Positions 23,989-36,414 of a stretch of DNA of 64,000 nt are shown here, one piece after another (positions within the stretch are counted from its first letter, which is position 1; each line of letters opens with the position of its first letter). The notes under the pieces were generated by a model. That model saw only the letters and a program-made list of their open reading frames with translations. It was not told the origin of the DNA and searched no databases. Origin of the DNA: Marchantia polymorpha subsp. ruderalis (lineage: Eukaryota > Streptophyta > Marchantiopsida > Marchantiales > Marchantiaceae); the NCBI GenBank assembly GCA_037833965.1, contig AP031354.1:19136001-19200000 (forward strand). Reading direction: 5' to 3'. The translations under genes were made by a program, and so were the position numbers.

Positions 23989-26450
23989 TAAGCCTCGGCA
24001 AGGTAAGGTAACTCTTTAGGGTTACCGGGTAAAAGTGTAAAAGGTAAGGGTCGGGTTATACGTTTGGCTATAGGGTAATATATAGGTAGAGTAAAGGTAG
24101 AGCCTCGCGGGTTACCCGATAATTGCCGATTAATCCGCGTTAAAAAGAAACGTGAACATTCTTCTGCACATTCTCCCTGATGAAACTTGTACCCGCGAAA
24201 AGCAAAAATGTGAACACTGACATAATACTCAGATCAAGATCTAGAAAATAGCAATGCACGTTTATCTTGAATTGGTAATTCCGTCCTCAATAGATCTTCT
24301 GCATGATCTCGTTAAACTTGCTAATTGTTCACTTTTCTTTCAATTAGTTGCAGTAATCTTGCAGTCTCTCTTTTACAGGGTTTATCGCTGAAGGGTATAC
24401 CACGTCAGGAAATTACAGGTAGTTGCAGCACCATTTAAAATAGGATCTATCGTTGAAGGAGATAACAGGTCATAATGTAACATAGTTTAGTGACAAATTA
24501 CTCCTTTAAGATTTGTATTATCTTGTGAATTGTGTTCAACTCTTTTACTTTTATACTTGCATTTACGTACTCAGAATTGTAGAAAGTATGAATTCTGATA
24601 TGGTGTATGAAATGTCGATGTTGCTAGATTTGTACCACCCTGTTGAAGCATATGCATTTTTATCCGACAACATCCTTGCCTTGACACGACCATCGCTGCG
24701 TAGTTGATCCGTGTACGAACGTGTAGATGCTTTTCTGTGCCTAGATTTAATATGTAATACTCTGCGTAGGTGACCTGCAGAAGGAACTAATCGTGCAAAT
24801 CCGAACCTTAACACTAGTGTTTACATTCTTTTTTATTTCAGCCCTCGGTTCAACAGCAGCAGTTGATGTACCAAATACGATTTATGCTACTTTAGGTTGC
24901 TCCTGGAGAGACTAGAGGAACAACCTTTCCTTGATTTCGCAACAAGATTGCTTGAAAAGGTTATCTATCAAAATGCTTTCTTTAGAAGCGAAGACACAAG
25001 CAGAGGAGGATTGTTAAACTTATTGTGGGTTTGAAACTGAAAGAGCATGATGAGAAGGACGAGCACGAATGAATTGGATTGAACCTAAATACTCCATTCT
25101 CCATCAAGGCTAGATTTGAGCGACAAGAAAGAGCTCCATCCAACCTACTGTACACCGCAGGTTGTTTGTTTGTGCCAAGTAGCACATGCAGCACCAACAT
25201 ATTCTTCACTCAGTCCGTACACAGATTCCAAAATCTTCTTTCATGGTGGCTTTTCGAGATTCAAAGCTTAGTTTTTATGTTCTATGCCGCAATGATGCTA
25301 CGGTCGATCTGCGGGTTTTGGAAGTATGTATTGAGTTAACTTCTCACGGAAACATAATTCCTTTTTGACTCTAGATAGAAGCTCTCTTATCAACTATAGA
25401 TCAATTGATTTTCCTCGACAGTTTTTAGGCTGCTGGCTATTGATTGCTTTTGCTCTTGCAGCCTCTTTCCATCTGCACACAGATCATCGGTGAGGTATGC
25501 GTTCGATATATATAATTGACAATTTTACCAAGACAGTTAGAATGTGAAGTATACTAATATTTTTGTAAGCCTGGGAGACCACTCACTTCTCTTCTCAGGG
25601 ATGGCACTTGTGAAGAGTTGCAGGCAAAGCAATTGACAAGATGAAAAAATGACGCAGCGGTGATTAAATTTGGAAGAATAACAAAAACTCTTACTTCAGA
25701 AGCTCTGGTTCTTTGATCCACGCACCAAACATAACTCGCACTTTTGAAGCTGGTAGAGCGAGAGTGTCTGCCCTGGATGCATGCACTCTCTCAGATAGCC
25801 TTGAAAGACAAAGACAAAGGTATTCTTTCGCCACAGACAACAAGAGTTTTGCACGTCATAACTCATGGGCACACACACAGCCTGGACCTTTGTCCTCATT
25901 CACTGCAATAGTGCTCCCAGAGCTTGTTTGAAAAAGATCGCTGCAAAGCGGAATTCATTCGGCTCAACGTGCAGCAAACTCTGCCAGACTCTCCAAACCA
26001 GAATTGTGCAGATTTTTAAGTGGTCATCCATATATCAAGGTGGTTCTAAGTAGTTGTGAAGCCAAGTATCGACTTGCCTTGCATAGCTCATCACATACCT
26101 CCAGTCAAAGATTCGCATTGCCATGATCTTCTCGAAGATGTAACCTTCTGAGACTACAGTCCAACCCCAACTCAATCTTGTGTACAATGAGTGTCTCAGT
26201 TCTTGCAAGTTCAAAAAATTCTGCCATTTTTTCCACAGTCACATCCCCTATTAAGTTGCGATTACCAGACTGGTAAAAGTAAATTTACCATGTAATCCTA
26301 ATAGGTTAACAGTAAGGGTAACTTTTAAACCTTTTAAATTCGTACCAGATAATTATCCTGAGACACAGGTAAAGATAGAACATAATGCTAAGTGTAAAAT
26401 AAAGTTCAAGACCTATGCCTTACCCCTTTACCATACCTTGTCGAAACTTA
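23989..26450. mobile_element. Non-autonomous hAT-like DNA transposon, 2.46 kb
   Basis: The left end begins TAAGCCTCGGCAAGGTAAGG. The reverse complement of the right end begins TAAGTTTCGACAAGGTATGG. They agree at 19 of the first 23 positions by eye. A perfect 8-bp duplication GTTAGAAG flanks the pair, the size made by hAT elements. Just inside each end the sequence is rich in GGTAA and GGGTTACC words, resembling subterminal binding motifs. No transposase reading frame was found inside. The interior (about 24500-26100) has unrelated sequence with normal base composition, possibly captured host DNA. The superfamily rests on duplication length and end layout, because the tips do not match the common CAGGG start. 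Confidence 0.7.
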
Positions 26451-26458
26451 GTTAGAAG
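26451..26458. repeat. Target-site duplication, right (GTTAGAAG)
   Basis: Exact partner of the 8-mer at 23981-23988, outside the right inverted end. Confidence 0.8.
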
Positions 26459-28370
26459 TTGAAGGTTGCTTCCCCGACCTCTCTAAACGAAGAGACAGCA
26501 CTGCACTGGGCCGTACTGCCTCGAATGAATGATTATTCGCGTGGAGGTGTGCGAGCGAGCCCTATTCGGGCCCTACAAAGACTTCCTTGTTAATAGTACG
26601 AATTTGCGTCTGCCTTTGGCCTTCTCTCGCCTCGCCTTTTATCCCCACCATACGACGACACCGCCCGCCCAGCAGCGACGCGCGGCAAGGTGCAAAAATG
26701 CTACCGCAGTACCATCCACTATACTTTGCAGCCCGTGCAAATGTGGCTCCTGGCCACAGGCGATGGAGCAAAAGGGAGCGTCCTTGGGCGCGCTCTCGCA
26801 CCCATTTAAACTGCGCACCCATTAACCCTATCTATCTAGCAGCGGCTCAACAATAACGGCAGCCAGCCAGCACTCCATGGCCGGATGATCACGCCTGATC
26901 ACGCCTGGCACAGACACTCCAATAACAGAATGATTTTAAAGGGGCAGTCACAGTGATAGTCATCAGACTACGTTCGTCTCCGAAGGCTTTCGAGATGAAC
27001 GTAGTCTTTCCCCAAGGACCATTAATGTGGAAACATTTTAGAAGTTGTTTGATGTCATATGATCAGAAGAGAATATATTTATAGTTTTCAATAATAGTGT
27101 GGTACCAAGTAAGTTGGCAGAAGGTAGGGGAAGACTTTGTCTAGTTCATTGTATGAAACCAAATGGGGAAGATGGGGCTAGGCCCCAATATCATCTGAAA
27201 GTAAACATACACTATTGCTTCTCCCATATCCAAACTTTCTATCAAGGTCTTACATACTCCAAGTAAGCATATCACATTGACATATAACATGGATGCGTAT
27301 TGCATAAACCACAGTTTTGGCAATATACAGTTACCCACAGTTTTCTCTTTGACCTTCCAGGTGTATTCTGACACAGTGTACAAGGGATCTCGTGGAATAG
27401 CTATCTGCTTTCGTTAGTTTGTAGACTGCTGTCGGTTCCATGTCATTCGTTTTGCTGTACGCCCAAGAAAACAGACTAAAATATGAGCTCATCCTGAAAT
27501 TTTAATTCTTTGAGATGGGTAGAAACAAAGCATGTTTCCGAGCCCACCAAAGGGTGATGAACACATAAACAAAAATTGTACTAGTTTACCGAACTAAGTG
27601 ACCGGCCTCCCCTGAAGGGGCTGCAGGGGAGTCTTGTCAGAGTTAGTATAAGTTAGGGCAAGCAGGACGACGTACTAAGACATCGGCAAGATGTAGATTA
27701 CACTATCTGAATTATAACCATCGAAACTATCTGTTGTCCAAACAATCTAGACAAAAGGTTCGGTTGAAAAGAGGAGCTAAAATCAAACAACTGAAGGTGG
27801 CTAGACCAATTTCAAGCTTTCGTGGTCTGTTTGCGATGACTGAACATCTGTAAGAAATCACACCCAACAAAAGAGTCACTTTTCACAAATAGGACCAGGG
27901 CAAAATGGGATCATTCGAGGTTGAAGCCAGGGAAAGATACTACAGGGTCATTTTGTCTGTACACAAACATTAAGAGGATTCCTTCGTGTCACACTTTGGA
28001 ACAGACAAAATGTTTCAGACACTGGTATGCTCAAACCCTTAACTCTACATATATGAACATATATCAAAGCTGTTCTCTTGAAATGAGCTTCCAAGACGAG
28101 CAAGTAATCGCTACACCGTTCTGTACACAAGAAATCAGAAATGAGACAGTTCCACTGCTTTAAGGATGGAATCCACTGAGTGTCGAGCCAAGCTTGTTCT
28201 CCTTAAAGCAAGCTGAAGATCTGCCACTACTCCAATATGAATGTGTTCTACAGACAAGAGGGATGTCTACTCCACAAAACGAGAGTTGAACCCAGAATTG
28301 TCACCTCATATGCTCATATATGAGGTTTAGAATGCTGCTGGTTGTTTCCCATGTGCTTTCCTTGCACCTG
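26459..28370. other. Intergenic, no gene recognised
   Basis: The overlapping 80-100-codon frames at 26529-26856 on both strands reflect GC-rich composition, not a recognisable protein. A foldback with 15-bp arms and one mismatch lies at 26966-27006. The right part must include the 3' untranslated region of the haem-domain gene. Confidence 0.45.
26966..27006. repeat. Near-perfect foldback, 15-bp arms
   Basis: GACTACGTTCGTCTC at 26966-26980 pairs with GAGATGAACGTAGTC at 26992-27006 with one mismatch. Confidence 0.85.
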
Positions 28371-31137
28371 CTATAAGGGGTTGATGCTGCTGAACGTAGC
28401 GTGAGGGTTCGTTTTCACCCACCATCCTACCACAAACGAAGTGCCCAAAGCAGCTAAAGCAAGGAACAGGGCTAGTATTGACAGAGTATCCACGACCCTT
28501 GATATGGTTTGACTACCGGTTCCTGCAGCTGACAAAATCTTCAGCGGTATCCAATCGCAGTTTGCTGAGTAGTGCTCATGTGCACTCCAAGGAACGTCAC
28601 CGACAGGATACCATAGGGCAGCTGCCATCGGGTGTGTACCTCCAATTGTGAATTGCTTATCCTGAAAGAAATAGACATCAGTAGGCATTGATGGTTTGGT
28701 CCAGTAATTTCTGGTTTCTCTTCACTAGTCCTCGCCACAATCATAAATCACTTGTTTTGCTTGGCCAAAGTATTCAACACCCATGTCATTGTTCCACGCT
28801 CATTTGATCTGAAACTAGCAGGCAGCTAGTGAACAATAAAGATGACATAGAAGAAGAGAACAATAAAGCAGACTCTTTTATTTAGAATCTCATAGGTCTG
28901 GAAGACCTACCTGTTGAACACGATCGGCGGTTCTCAGCGGTCTGGCAAGCTCAAAAATGTAAAATCCTTTCGTTCCCGCTTTCCCATAGGGAGAATCTCC
29001 TTGAACCAAACCTGGATGGATTTAATAATATTCCAGTGTTAGATTGATTTCCAACGTAGTTCTTTTCGTTTATCCATGTAATTCATACCTTTAAGGTACT
29101 GTCAGCTTACATCTAAGATATTATTATGTTAGGTAAAGATCTAAGCTATATAAATCCCACGATACAGCACGCTATGAGTGGATAAGTTCCATGAAGCTTA
29201 AAGACTAACCGTAATCGTTTTGAATACTAGTGTGAGTCCATGCACCACGCCAGTCATTTTGCGCACCGGCACCTTCCTTCTCTGCAATATCCAGCCCGGC
29301 AAGTATGAGACTAAGATATGCACTCCAACTCATTGTGGTTATTTACAACCTTTAAATAAGCTTCTGAGACGTCGTTAACGTTCGACCAAAGATATTGCCC
29401 AGGCTAAGTACTGTGGAGCTCTTGGCTACAGATATACTGATAATTCAAGGTTGAACTTACGATCATTTGGGCCGAGTCCATCAACATGACGACAATGGGG
29501 GTTCCATGAGTACATATCGTTCAGATGCCCAAAACTGCAAAAAAAAAGTGGAGAATACAATGAGGTGCCCGTGCCGGTACTCCATGATCAGCATATGATA
29601 GCACTCCAGAGAAGAACTGAAAGAAAGTGCAAGTGTTACTGTAGAAGTTCATCAAGAAATTCAAGTAGAACAGTGAGAAGCAGTATCCGAGGTACTTCGT
29701 AAATGGTTATGCTAGCATAATTCATTCTGGACGCAGGAAGGGCACGATTACGATGTAGCAAGCTTCACCACACCTGTCAGCGCCTGTGCCGTTTAAGTTG
29801 TCAAGAAGATTGGCTCCGTAAAGACGACCAGGGATAGCAGAGCCAATAGAAAAATGCATTATATCAACCTCGTGTCCCGCACACGTAGAAGACGTGCATG
29901 TATCGGGCTTCTCAGAGCAGCCACCCATCTGATTGACCACAAAACACATATAAGTCAAGTTATAAACAGTCCAACGTTTACTGCTAGCCTGAAACGTTTA
30001 CGCTAGGCAGGGAAGACAACCGAATCCGAGTTTAGGGATTAGATTCTATCCTTTATAGGTTTTTTTTTTTTTTTACATACTCTTTGAACTGACACCAAGA
30101 GCAGTAACTTGCTCTGATGGCTTATAGTGGCCTGAGGCGGGATAAATTCGAATCGCTTACATTATGATAGGTTGCATCATCTCCTACACCGAACATCAAA
30201 GCTACAGAAGGACAACCAGTATTTAGCCTGCAAACAAACAAGCACAACCAGTAAGTGTTCACGGCGAGGAAACTCTTCCTCGGTCCAAATATAATTGTGG
30301 ATCTGCATTCGGGACATGTCATATCTCATCTTCAAGGTTGAAATTTCTAGATTCGAGAAAAACCATATAAGCGATAAGATATGCACAGGCGACCTCATGT
30401 TAGCAAGCTCCAGCTCGTGTTCTCATAGATGGAACATAGGCGGGTATATGGGACCGCTGGTATTTGACAAGTTGATGTTCTTTCATCGTAGTGTTACTTT
30501 ATCGAATCTCCCGATATCTTGAAAAAAGGGACATATTAAACTACTCGTAGATTAGATCTAGAAGCAAAGAGGCTGATATTTCGTACCCATCTTCGTAAAC
30601 GTAGTCTCCAGGAACCTCAAGTAGGAAAAAAATATCACGACCATCGTGCACTGTCTGAAGAAACAAGTACAGCCCAACGCCTGATACGGTGTCAGAAGCA
30701 CTAGCGGTCGGTGATCCATGCAACTCCGGCTAAGAAATCGAAGAAAGTGGAAATTTGAAAACTTCCAAAACGGGTCCAGCGAACTTTTCACTTACGATCG
30801 AACCAAATATGCAGCTTCGTGCGCCGAGATTGAAAAATAAAGTACGAAATAAACCAACCTTGATTTGCATCCGGCCCGAGTCCTGGGGATAAGGAGCTTT
30901 AGGATCAGCAGTTATCGCCTGAGTGAGAACAAATTGGTAATACGGGATACCAGCCCAATCCTTAGAGTCCGCATCGACCGTGATGGTACCAGGCCTGAAG
31001 CCCGACTGGACAGTCAATCCGGCATCAGTTTTACAGGGCGCGGCCGGAGCTCCATCATTATGCGCAACACTCAAAGAAGCCCAGCTAAGGAGAACCAGAG
31101 CGATGACCAGAACAGGCCAACCCACAAACCCGGTCAT
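28371..31137 (-). CDS. Membrane-anchored protein with EB_dh/DMSO-reductase-like haem-binding domain (eight exons)
   Basis: Exons (5' to 3') are 30859-31137, 30587-30729, 30161-30227, 29774-29928, 29461-29534, 29210-29281, 28911-29011 and 28371-28661. All have GT-AG borders, the phases close, and the sum is 1182 nt (393 aa). An N-terminal signal peptide is predicted (hydrophobic 6-22, likely cut after Ala25). The central domain includes TVDADSKDW, FFLLEVPGDYVYEDG and LMFGVGDDATYHN, and later NDWRGAWTHTS and GFYIFELARPL. This layout resembles the ethylbenzene dehydrogenase gamma-subunit/cytochrome c-552-like haem-binding family. One transmembrane helix lies at about 355-378, with a short C-terminal tail. 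Seven cysteines (for example 35, 146, 167, 174, 179, 229 and 332) and an NGT sequon at 209 suit a luminal or extracellular domain. The physiological substrate is unknown to me, and the haem ligands cannot be fixed from sequence alone. Confidence 0.85.
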
Positions 31138-31400
31138 GGATTCAGACTTCAGAATCAGCCGCAGCAGAAATATTCACAACGCCACAACTCTGCAATTCTC
31201 AAAACTCTAAGAATCCTGCCCCACCCAGTCACTCACTCACTCATTCCTCCCCGATAGCAAGCGAGCCAGCCAGCCAAGCACATCGAAAATTTGACCAACC
31301 GAGCCAGCAAGCCACCCAGATCAGAGGGACGAAGAGGAGCGGCCTGTGGCAGCAGCAGCGGCTAGCTCAGCGGAGCTAGTGAGAGATCGAGAGCACAAAA
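31138..31400 (-). promoter_or_regulatory. Probable promoter/5' leader of the haem-domain gene
   Basis: The region directly upstream of the ATG at 31137 holds short CTCA and GCCAGC direct repeats (for example ACTCACTCACTCATT at 31231-31245) typical of plant leaders. Nothing in it is coding with confidence. The transcription start was not located. Confidence 0.3.
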
Positions 31401-34400
31401 GATGAATATTTTGCCTCCGCGGGACGAGCGAATGGAGGAGCATAAGGCGCAACTCGCTGTCACATTACAACGAGAACCACTTCGAACTTGGGACTTATTC
31501 GATTCCTTTGCTTTCCTTTCCCTGCGCTTTCCTTCCTTTCCCTTGCCTTCGCTGGGTGTTTATTCCCCTGTTGTTAGTCGAGGACGAGACGACTCGAGGA
31601 GCGGCGTCGTGCACGATCCATCGCGATTTCACAGGACTTTCATCCCCCGACGGCAAACAGTCAGTGCCATGACGGTCAGCCTGGCCCGATTGACGGCCCT
31701 GGGGCTCGTGAGCTCGGGCAGTTGGTGGGGGTTCAGATCGGGCAGTCGGTGCTTCGTGCTAAGAACATCCGGTCTAGGCGAGGCTTGGGTCGGTGTCCAC
31801 GGAGGAAAATGTTTTGGTGAATTCTTTAAGGTTTTCACATTTTACTTCATGTCAGCCTCCCTCCCTCTCTTTCTTGAGAAGGCACTCTTTTGTTCCACCT
31901 TTGAAGATTCAAGTCCTGTTTATGGACGTCTCTGATATTTCTGGCATACAATCGCAAAAGGTGGTCTCTTTTCGAAGTAGTGCTTTACTCCTTAAAAAAT
32001 TTACGGAGATAGATTTTATTTTAATGCATAGTCTAACTCATACCCTCGGTTCTTCCAAGATTTCCACTGTCCTGTGCTGTTTACATATGTTTTCATCAAT
32101 TCCACATATAGCAATACTATCTCACAACCCTATACTAAATTTTTCATAATGACTATGTCGGTTGTACCTGCATCTGGCCTAAGATTATACTAGAATGGAC
32201 TTTACATAGATGGTTCATGGAATGGATTATTGTTCTTGGATACATTGATTCACTTGCAGTTCTTTCATCATGAGAGCTCTCTTAAGAGCCTGTCTTCTTC
32301 AGGTGCATGCTCAAGCGAAAAGTCTTGTAGCTTGAATTATTTTCCCTTTGGAAGTAAAGTTGAGGATCTAACATATTGCAACCACTTGGATCTGTAAGGA
32401 ATATTTCAATGCTCTCGCTGAAGTGAAAAAGATCTCATCAAGACTGAACCGTGTTCGGTGACTTTCTCCCATGTACTTCAGTTAGCTTTGCATATGCGGT
32501 GATCTATGCAAATTAGTGCACCTCACATTTTTCGATTAATACTTTATTTTTTTTAAACCACCTTCAATTACGTACACACCAAATCTTCCACACAAGCAGT
32601 TTCCTTGTTGATGGATACGTGGCATGCAATATGTCTATCTAACATAATGCATTCTCAAAGCCATTGCAGATGCCAAGTTATTACTGTATTTTACTGACGT
32701 TACTCATTTTAGAAAGAACGGAGAGAAAGATGTGGAATTGGTTGCGAGGGTCCGATATGAAATTCTTGCCTCAAAGAAAAGAACATTACTTAAAAAGTGA
32801 TGGTTCATAGATGTATTGAATCAAATGTTTCCGAACATGGATACAGTATACGTCGTTAGGTGATCCTCTTGCCTCGTAATTTGAGGGAAAGAAAACATGA
32901 CACCGAGTATTTCCTTCTCAGCTATGTTTTCTGGAGATTTGTGAAAAGAATTAGAATCATCTAGGGTCGCATTCCTCATCTTCGCACAAGGGATTCAGAG
33001 ACGATCCAAGCTCAGTTGCAATAAGAGTTAAAAAAATGTTTTAACGATCACAATAAAGAATTTCGTTACAGGAGAGACGTCACAGTTCATCTGAGTGTTG
33101 AATGTCGACGAGAGGATTGAGATGACGAGGCGGTGATCCTTCTTCGGAAAGTAAACTGAGATTGCGAAGAAGACATAAGTTCCCCGAACCTATTTTGAAT
33201 CTGCCTCTGCACTTTTACTGTTCTACAACAGCCCGTCAAGTTGTCTGGTTTAATGACGACGGTAGAAGTAGGGATTAGCGTGACTGCGGGCCGCAGTCGG
33301 CCACCCTTCCTTGTACTTGAGTTGAGTACTATCTGTACACACTCACATACTATACTTCGTCCAACAATATGTCAGGTGCTGCTGTTGATTCGAGGTATCG
33401 GTGGGAATCAAATCGAGGGTCCATAAGGATTAAGTACAATGTTGATCGAGATTACAGGTGTGTCCGAGATAGAAAATGCAAGGTCATACAGATCTGTTAT
33501 GTACTAACCTCATGTAAACTCCATGAGATATGTTATCTACTTTCCATCTCACAGGTGTGAACATAGATGAAAAGCACGCAAAGGAGTTCATGAAGCACTC
33601 GAGTACTTGTGTTCGGTGTTAAAATAGTCTTCGTCCTGTGGTTTGGCAAACGCTTTACACTACACCATCTGTCGTACCTTCTCGTCTGATGAATTGTGAA
33701 GCCTTAACATTCAGAAGTAAGCTCAAGTTAGCCGGGAACATCGGAGAAGTGCAGACTGAGTTTGTTGTTTCTTGGAGTTCCCAAAGACAACTAGATGCTT
33801 CCATCTAAAACGCTTCTGACTTGCAGCTGAAATCAGAAAGGATAAGGTACAGTCACTTCATGTGAAATTGCTCACCTGCAAACCAAAGTTGTATGGAGGT
33901 CCGACTTTCAGAAATCATGCAATTAGCCTTCATGTCAGCAAACAAAAACCACACACATTATATTCAGTTGTGTGTCTAGCACTACTCAAACCATCACAAT
34001 CTCACCCATTTTCAATAATCACAATGGCACCGATGGAAAGATGTAGGTACAGAAAATTGGAGAACTAGACGTTTTGATTGTGGGGGACGGCCAGTTCTTC
34101 AAAGTTGGTATGCTGTGCTTTGTCGAGATACCACACGTGCTCAGATAACAACCTGAAATTACAAGTACGACAACAAGGGTCTGTAATGAAAAGGCTTGAG
34201 ACAAACAGAAAATGGGATTTTGGAATACCACATACAGAACACATAATATACACTACTGAGACATAGTAAAAGTTGCCCATATGTACGTCATGTAAGAAAT
34301 ATGAAAAGCTCGTACAACTCTTTCTTACATTCTTACATCCATCAAATGAGCTTGACTAAAACCATTTACGAGCAGTCTTCAAGCGCAGAAAGAATCAGAA

Positions 34401-35004
34401 AATGCTGCAATTTGAAAGCTAGAAACATCTTTCTTATGACCAACATTCGCCTCTAGGAATGACTCAGATGGTAAATTCCCCATATCTTTCGTGAGATCAT
34501 ACCATAACAGAATAACAATTACAAGATTTCTATACTTGAATCACACAAAGCCTTCGCTACATCTCTAAGAAGAAACTTTGAATCTTGCTTTCACGTCAAT
34601 AATCTCTCGTAATCTCCAAGATTAATAATCGCAGTTCACAGTTATTGGCGTTTAAACTAACATCAAATTTATGATGTACAATCTGGTGTTATTCAGCTGC
34701 TATTTCGCATGCTTTGGAGATAAATTACGCATGCACCCAAAGAAGACTCCATATTAATGCCATGAGCACCATCCAGCAGCATTCTCATGACGCAGATGTA
34801 AACCAGTATAATAGCCCTTGTAAGTCAGGAATTTGCTGTTTCATACTTGAAATGAATGCACGATCTACAATTTACAGTAAGGCTCCCCTCTCTTGAAATA
34901 ATTGCGTGAAGCGGATACTTAATACAAATTTCTACTCAGCTCATCCATCATTCCACGTCCAGCCTCAAAATTAAACATTTCAAATTAATTCCTCCAAACC
35001 TTAT
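31401..35004. other. Intergenic, no gene recognised
   Basis: The longest open frame, 177 codons at 31402-31935, begins near the start of the divergent haem-domain gene but shows no domain. The minus-strand frame at 34065-34280 contains HTNFEELAVPHNQNV, protein-like but unassigned. The right end should hold the 3' untranslated region of the F-box gene. Confidence 0.4.
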
Positions 35005-36414
35005 TCACAGTTGTAGCTTATAATCTTCACATCCGAAGCTTTGGTGCTCCTCAATACTCCTGGAATTTGAACCCTTTTGAGATGAGCTCCATTGATTATA
35101 TCTACGTTTACCCCCATCTAAGGCATTGATCCTTGGCTGAAACATGACGAGATCAACCAGCCCATGCTTTCCTACCGAGTCACCAAGAGGTATGATCGAC
35201 CAGGTCTTCTCCTTCAAATTGCACATGAGTAGATGAGACCTTTGCTTTTTGTCAAGAAGACATAGATAATCCCCACTTGCAGCGCAGCAGGCTTCATAAG
35301 GAAAGATAGTGACCACAAATTCCCATAACAAATCTTCTGGCATTCTCTGCACCTCGATCCAGTTCATGGTCTCTTCTTCAAGCAGCCACACACAAACGCT
35401 GGGGTACTCTCCTTGAACGGGGTATGCTCCATCCAGGTTCCGTGAAGCCCACAAGGCCCCAAACAGCATCAACCGACCGCGGTTTTCGAACAAGAAGACG
35501 AATCTAAAACGCCCTGGCATGCTAGATTGCACAACATTACTCTTCTTTAGAGCTAGATCATACACAACTAGTTGGTATATTGTGTCCTCCCCACGTAAGT
35601 TATCACCTCCCTTTAAGTAGTATAAGCGACCATTGTGCATTACTGGGTGCCCACAAAGTAGGAACAGTCGAGGATTGAACTCATAGCCGGACTCCCACTC
35701 GTTGGTCTTAGAATCGTAAACCACAAATTTGTCTGCCTCAGTTACTTCCAGAGTGCCATTATAACCTTCTGTCCATACAGGATCGTGCTTGATGATCTTG
35801 AAGCTTGGAGGGCTCATCCGCTTATCCACGAGCAGTGCCGATACTCTCCCAGCGTTATGGTAGATGCCAAGTGCAACCACGGGCTCTGATCCCTCACAAC
35901 TCGGCTCCTCGGAAACAATCTTAGGTATCTCCTGCAGTGGACCATCACTGAATGGATTGGTGATGATGGCTCGTTCTAGCTCGTAGTCCTCCAACAGCAA
36001 AAAGCTCTCCGCACATGAAACAATCTCATGGGTGCGAAATAAAGGCAGAGACCAATAGTGCCACATCTTCTCGGCCAAGTCGTACATGAGCGGAGTTCTT
36101 TCAATTGGCCCAGGGAATGAAACAATGCACCACGGTGCAAAAGTTGGAAGTTGCACATCCTCAACTATAGCCTTCCAAACCCTTGATGTGGCACGCAACC
36201 TGAGAATGCTGCGAATAGACAGCCTTCCAAGAACATTTTCCAAAACCCCGACAGGGAAATCTTCCAAGCTTTCCACTTCTTTCCTAACCTTGAGTTGCTC
36301 TTCCTTCTCCTCCTCTCTCAGTTTCAAATCAGCATCCTCTACCTTCCCTCTGTTTCGATCCGAGACCGAAGCCACCAGTGGTGTTCCTGATGACGATGCA
36401 ATGATAGTAGTCAT
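35005..36414 (-). CDS. F-box protein, F-box/kelch type
   Basis: A single-exon gene of 469 aa. The F-box is at about residues 50-88 (LEDFPVGVLENVLGRL, then RATSRVWKAIV); this segment binds SKP1 in SCF ubiquitin ligases. A charged Glu/Lys-rich stretch precedes it. The C-terminal half has weakly conserved beta-propeller-like blades, for example GHPVMHNGRLYYLKGG, RGRLMLFGALW and MNWIEVQRMP, as in plant F-box/kelch proteins; the target would bind there. The start is the ATG at 36414; a longer open frame extends eight codons upstream, but only from a TTG. The family is large and variable in plants, so no orthologue is named. No intron or frame damage is visible. Confidence 0.88.
   Translation of the reverse strand: MTTIIASSSGTPLVASVSDRNRGKVEDADLKLREEEKEEQLKVRKEVESLEDFPVGVLENVLGRLSIRSILRLRATSRVWKAIVEDVQLPTFAPWCIVSFPGPIERTPLMYDLAEKMWHYWSLPLFRTHEIVSCAESFLLLEDYELERAIITNPFSDGPLQEIPKIVSEEPSCEGSEPVVALGIYHNAGRVSALLVDKRMSPPSFKIIKHDPVWTEGYNGTLEVTEADKFVVYDSKTNEWESGYEFNPRLFLLCGHPVMHNGRLYYLKGGDNLRGEDTIYQLVVYDLALKKSNVVQSSMPGRFRFVFLFENRGRLMLFGALWASRNLDGAYPVQGEYPSVCVWLLEEETMNWIEVQRMPEDLLWEFVVTIFPYEACCAASGDYLCLLDKKQRSHLLMCNLKEKTWSIIPLGDSVGKHGLVDLVMFQPRINALDGGKRRYNQWSSSQKGSNSRSIEEHQSFGCEDYKLQL

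Noticed and set aside
24764..24790. CGTAGGTGACCTGCAGAAGGA resembles the 3' end of 18S rRNA
   Set aside because: The similarity covers little more than 20 bases with a gap and mismatches, and neither flank looks like 18S or ITS sequence. Most likely chance.
26529..26856. Three overlapping open frames on both strands
   Set aside because: A short GC-rich stretch with few stop codons explains them. None resembles a known protein.
31402..31935. 177-codon open frame divergent from the haem-domain gene
   Set aside because: Composition is biased and it lies next to a GC-rich promoter zone. The translated text has no recognisable domain or plausible signal peptide.
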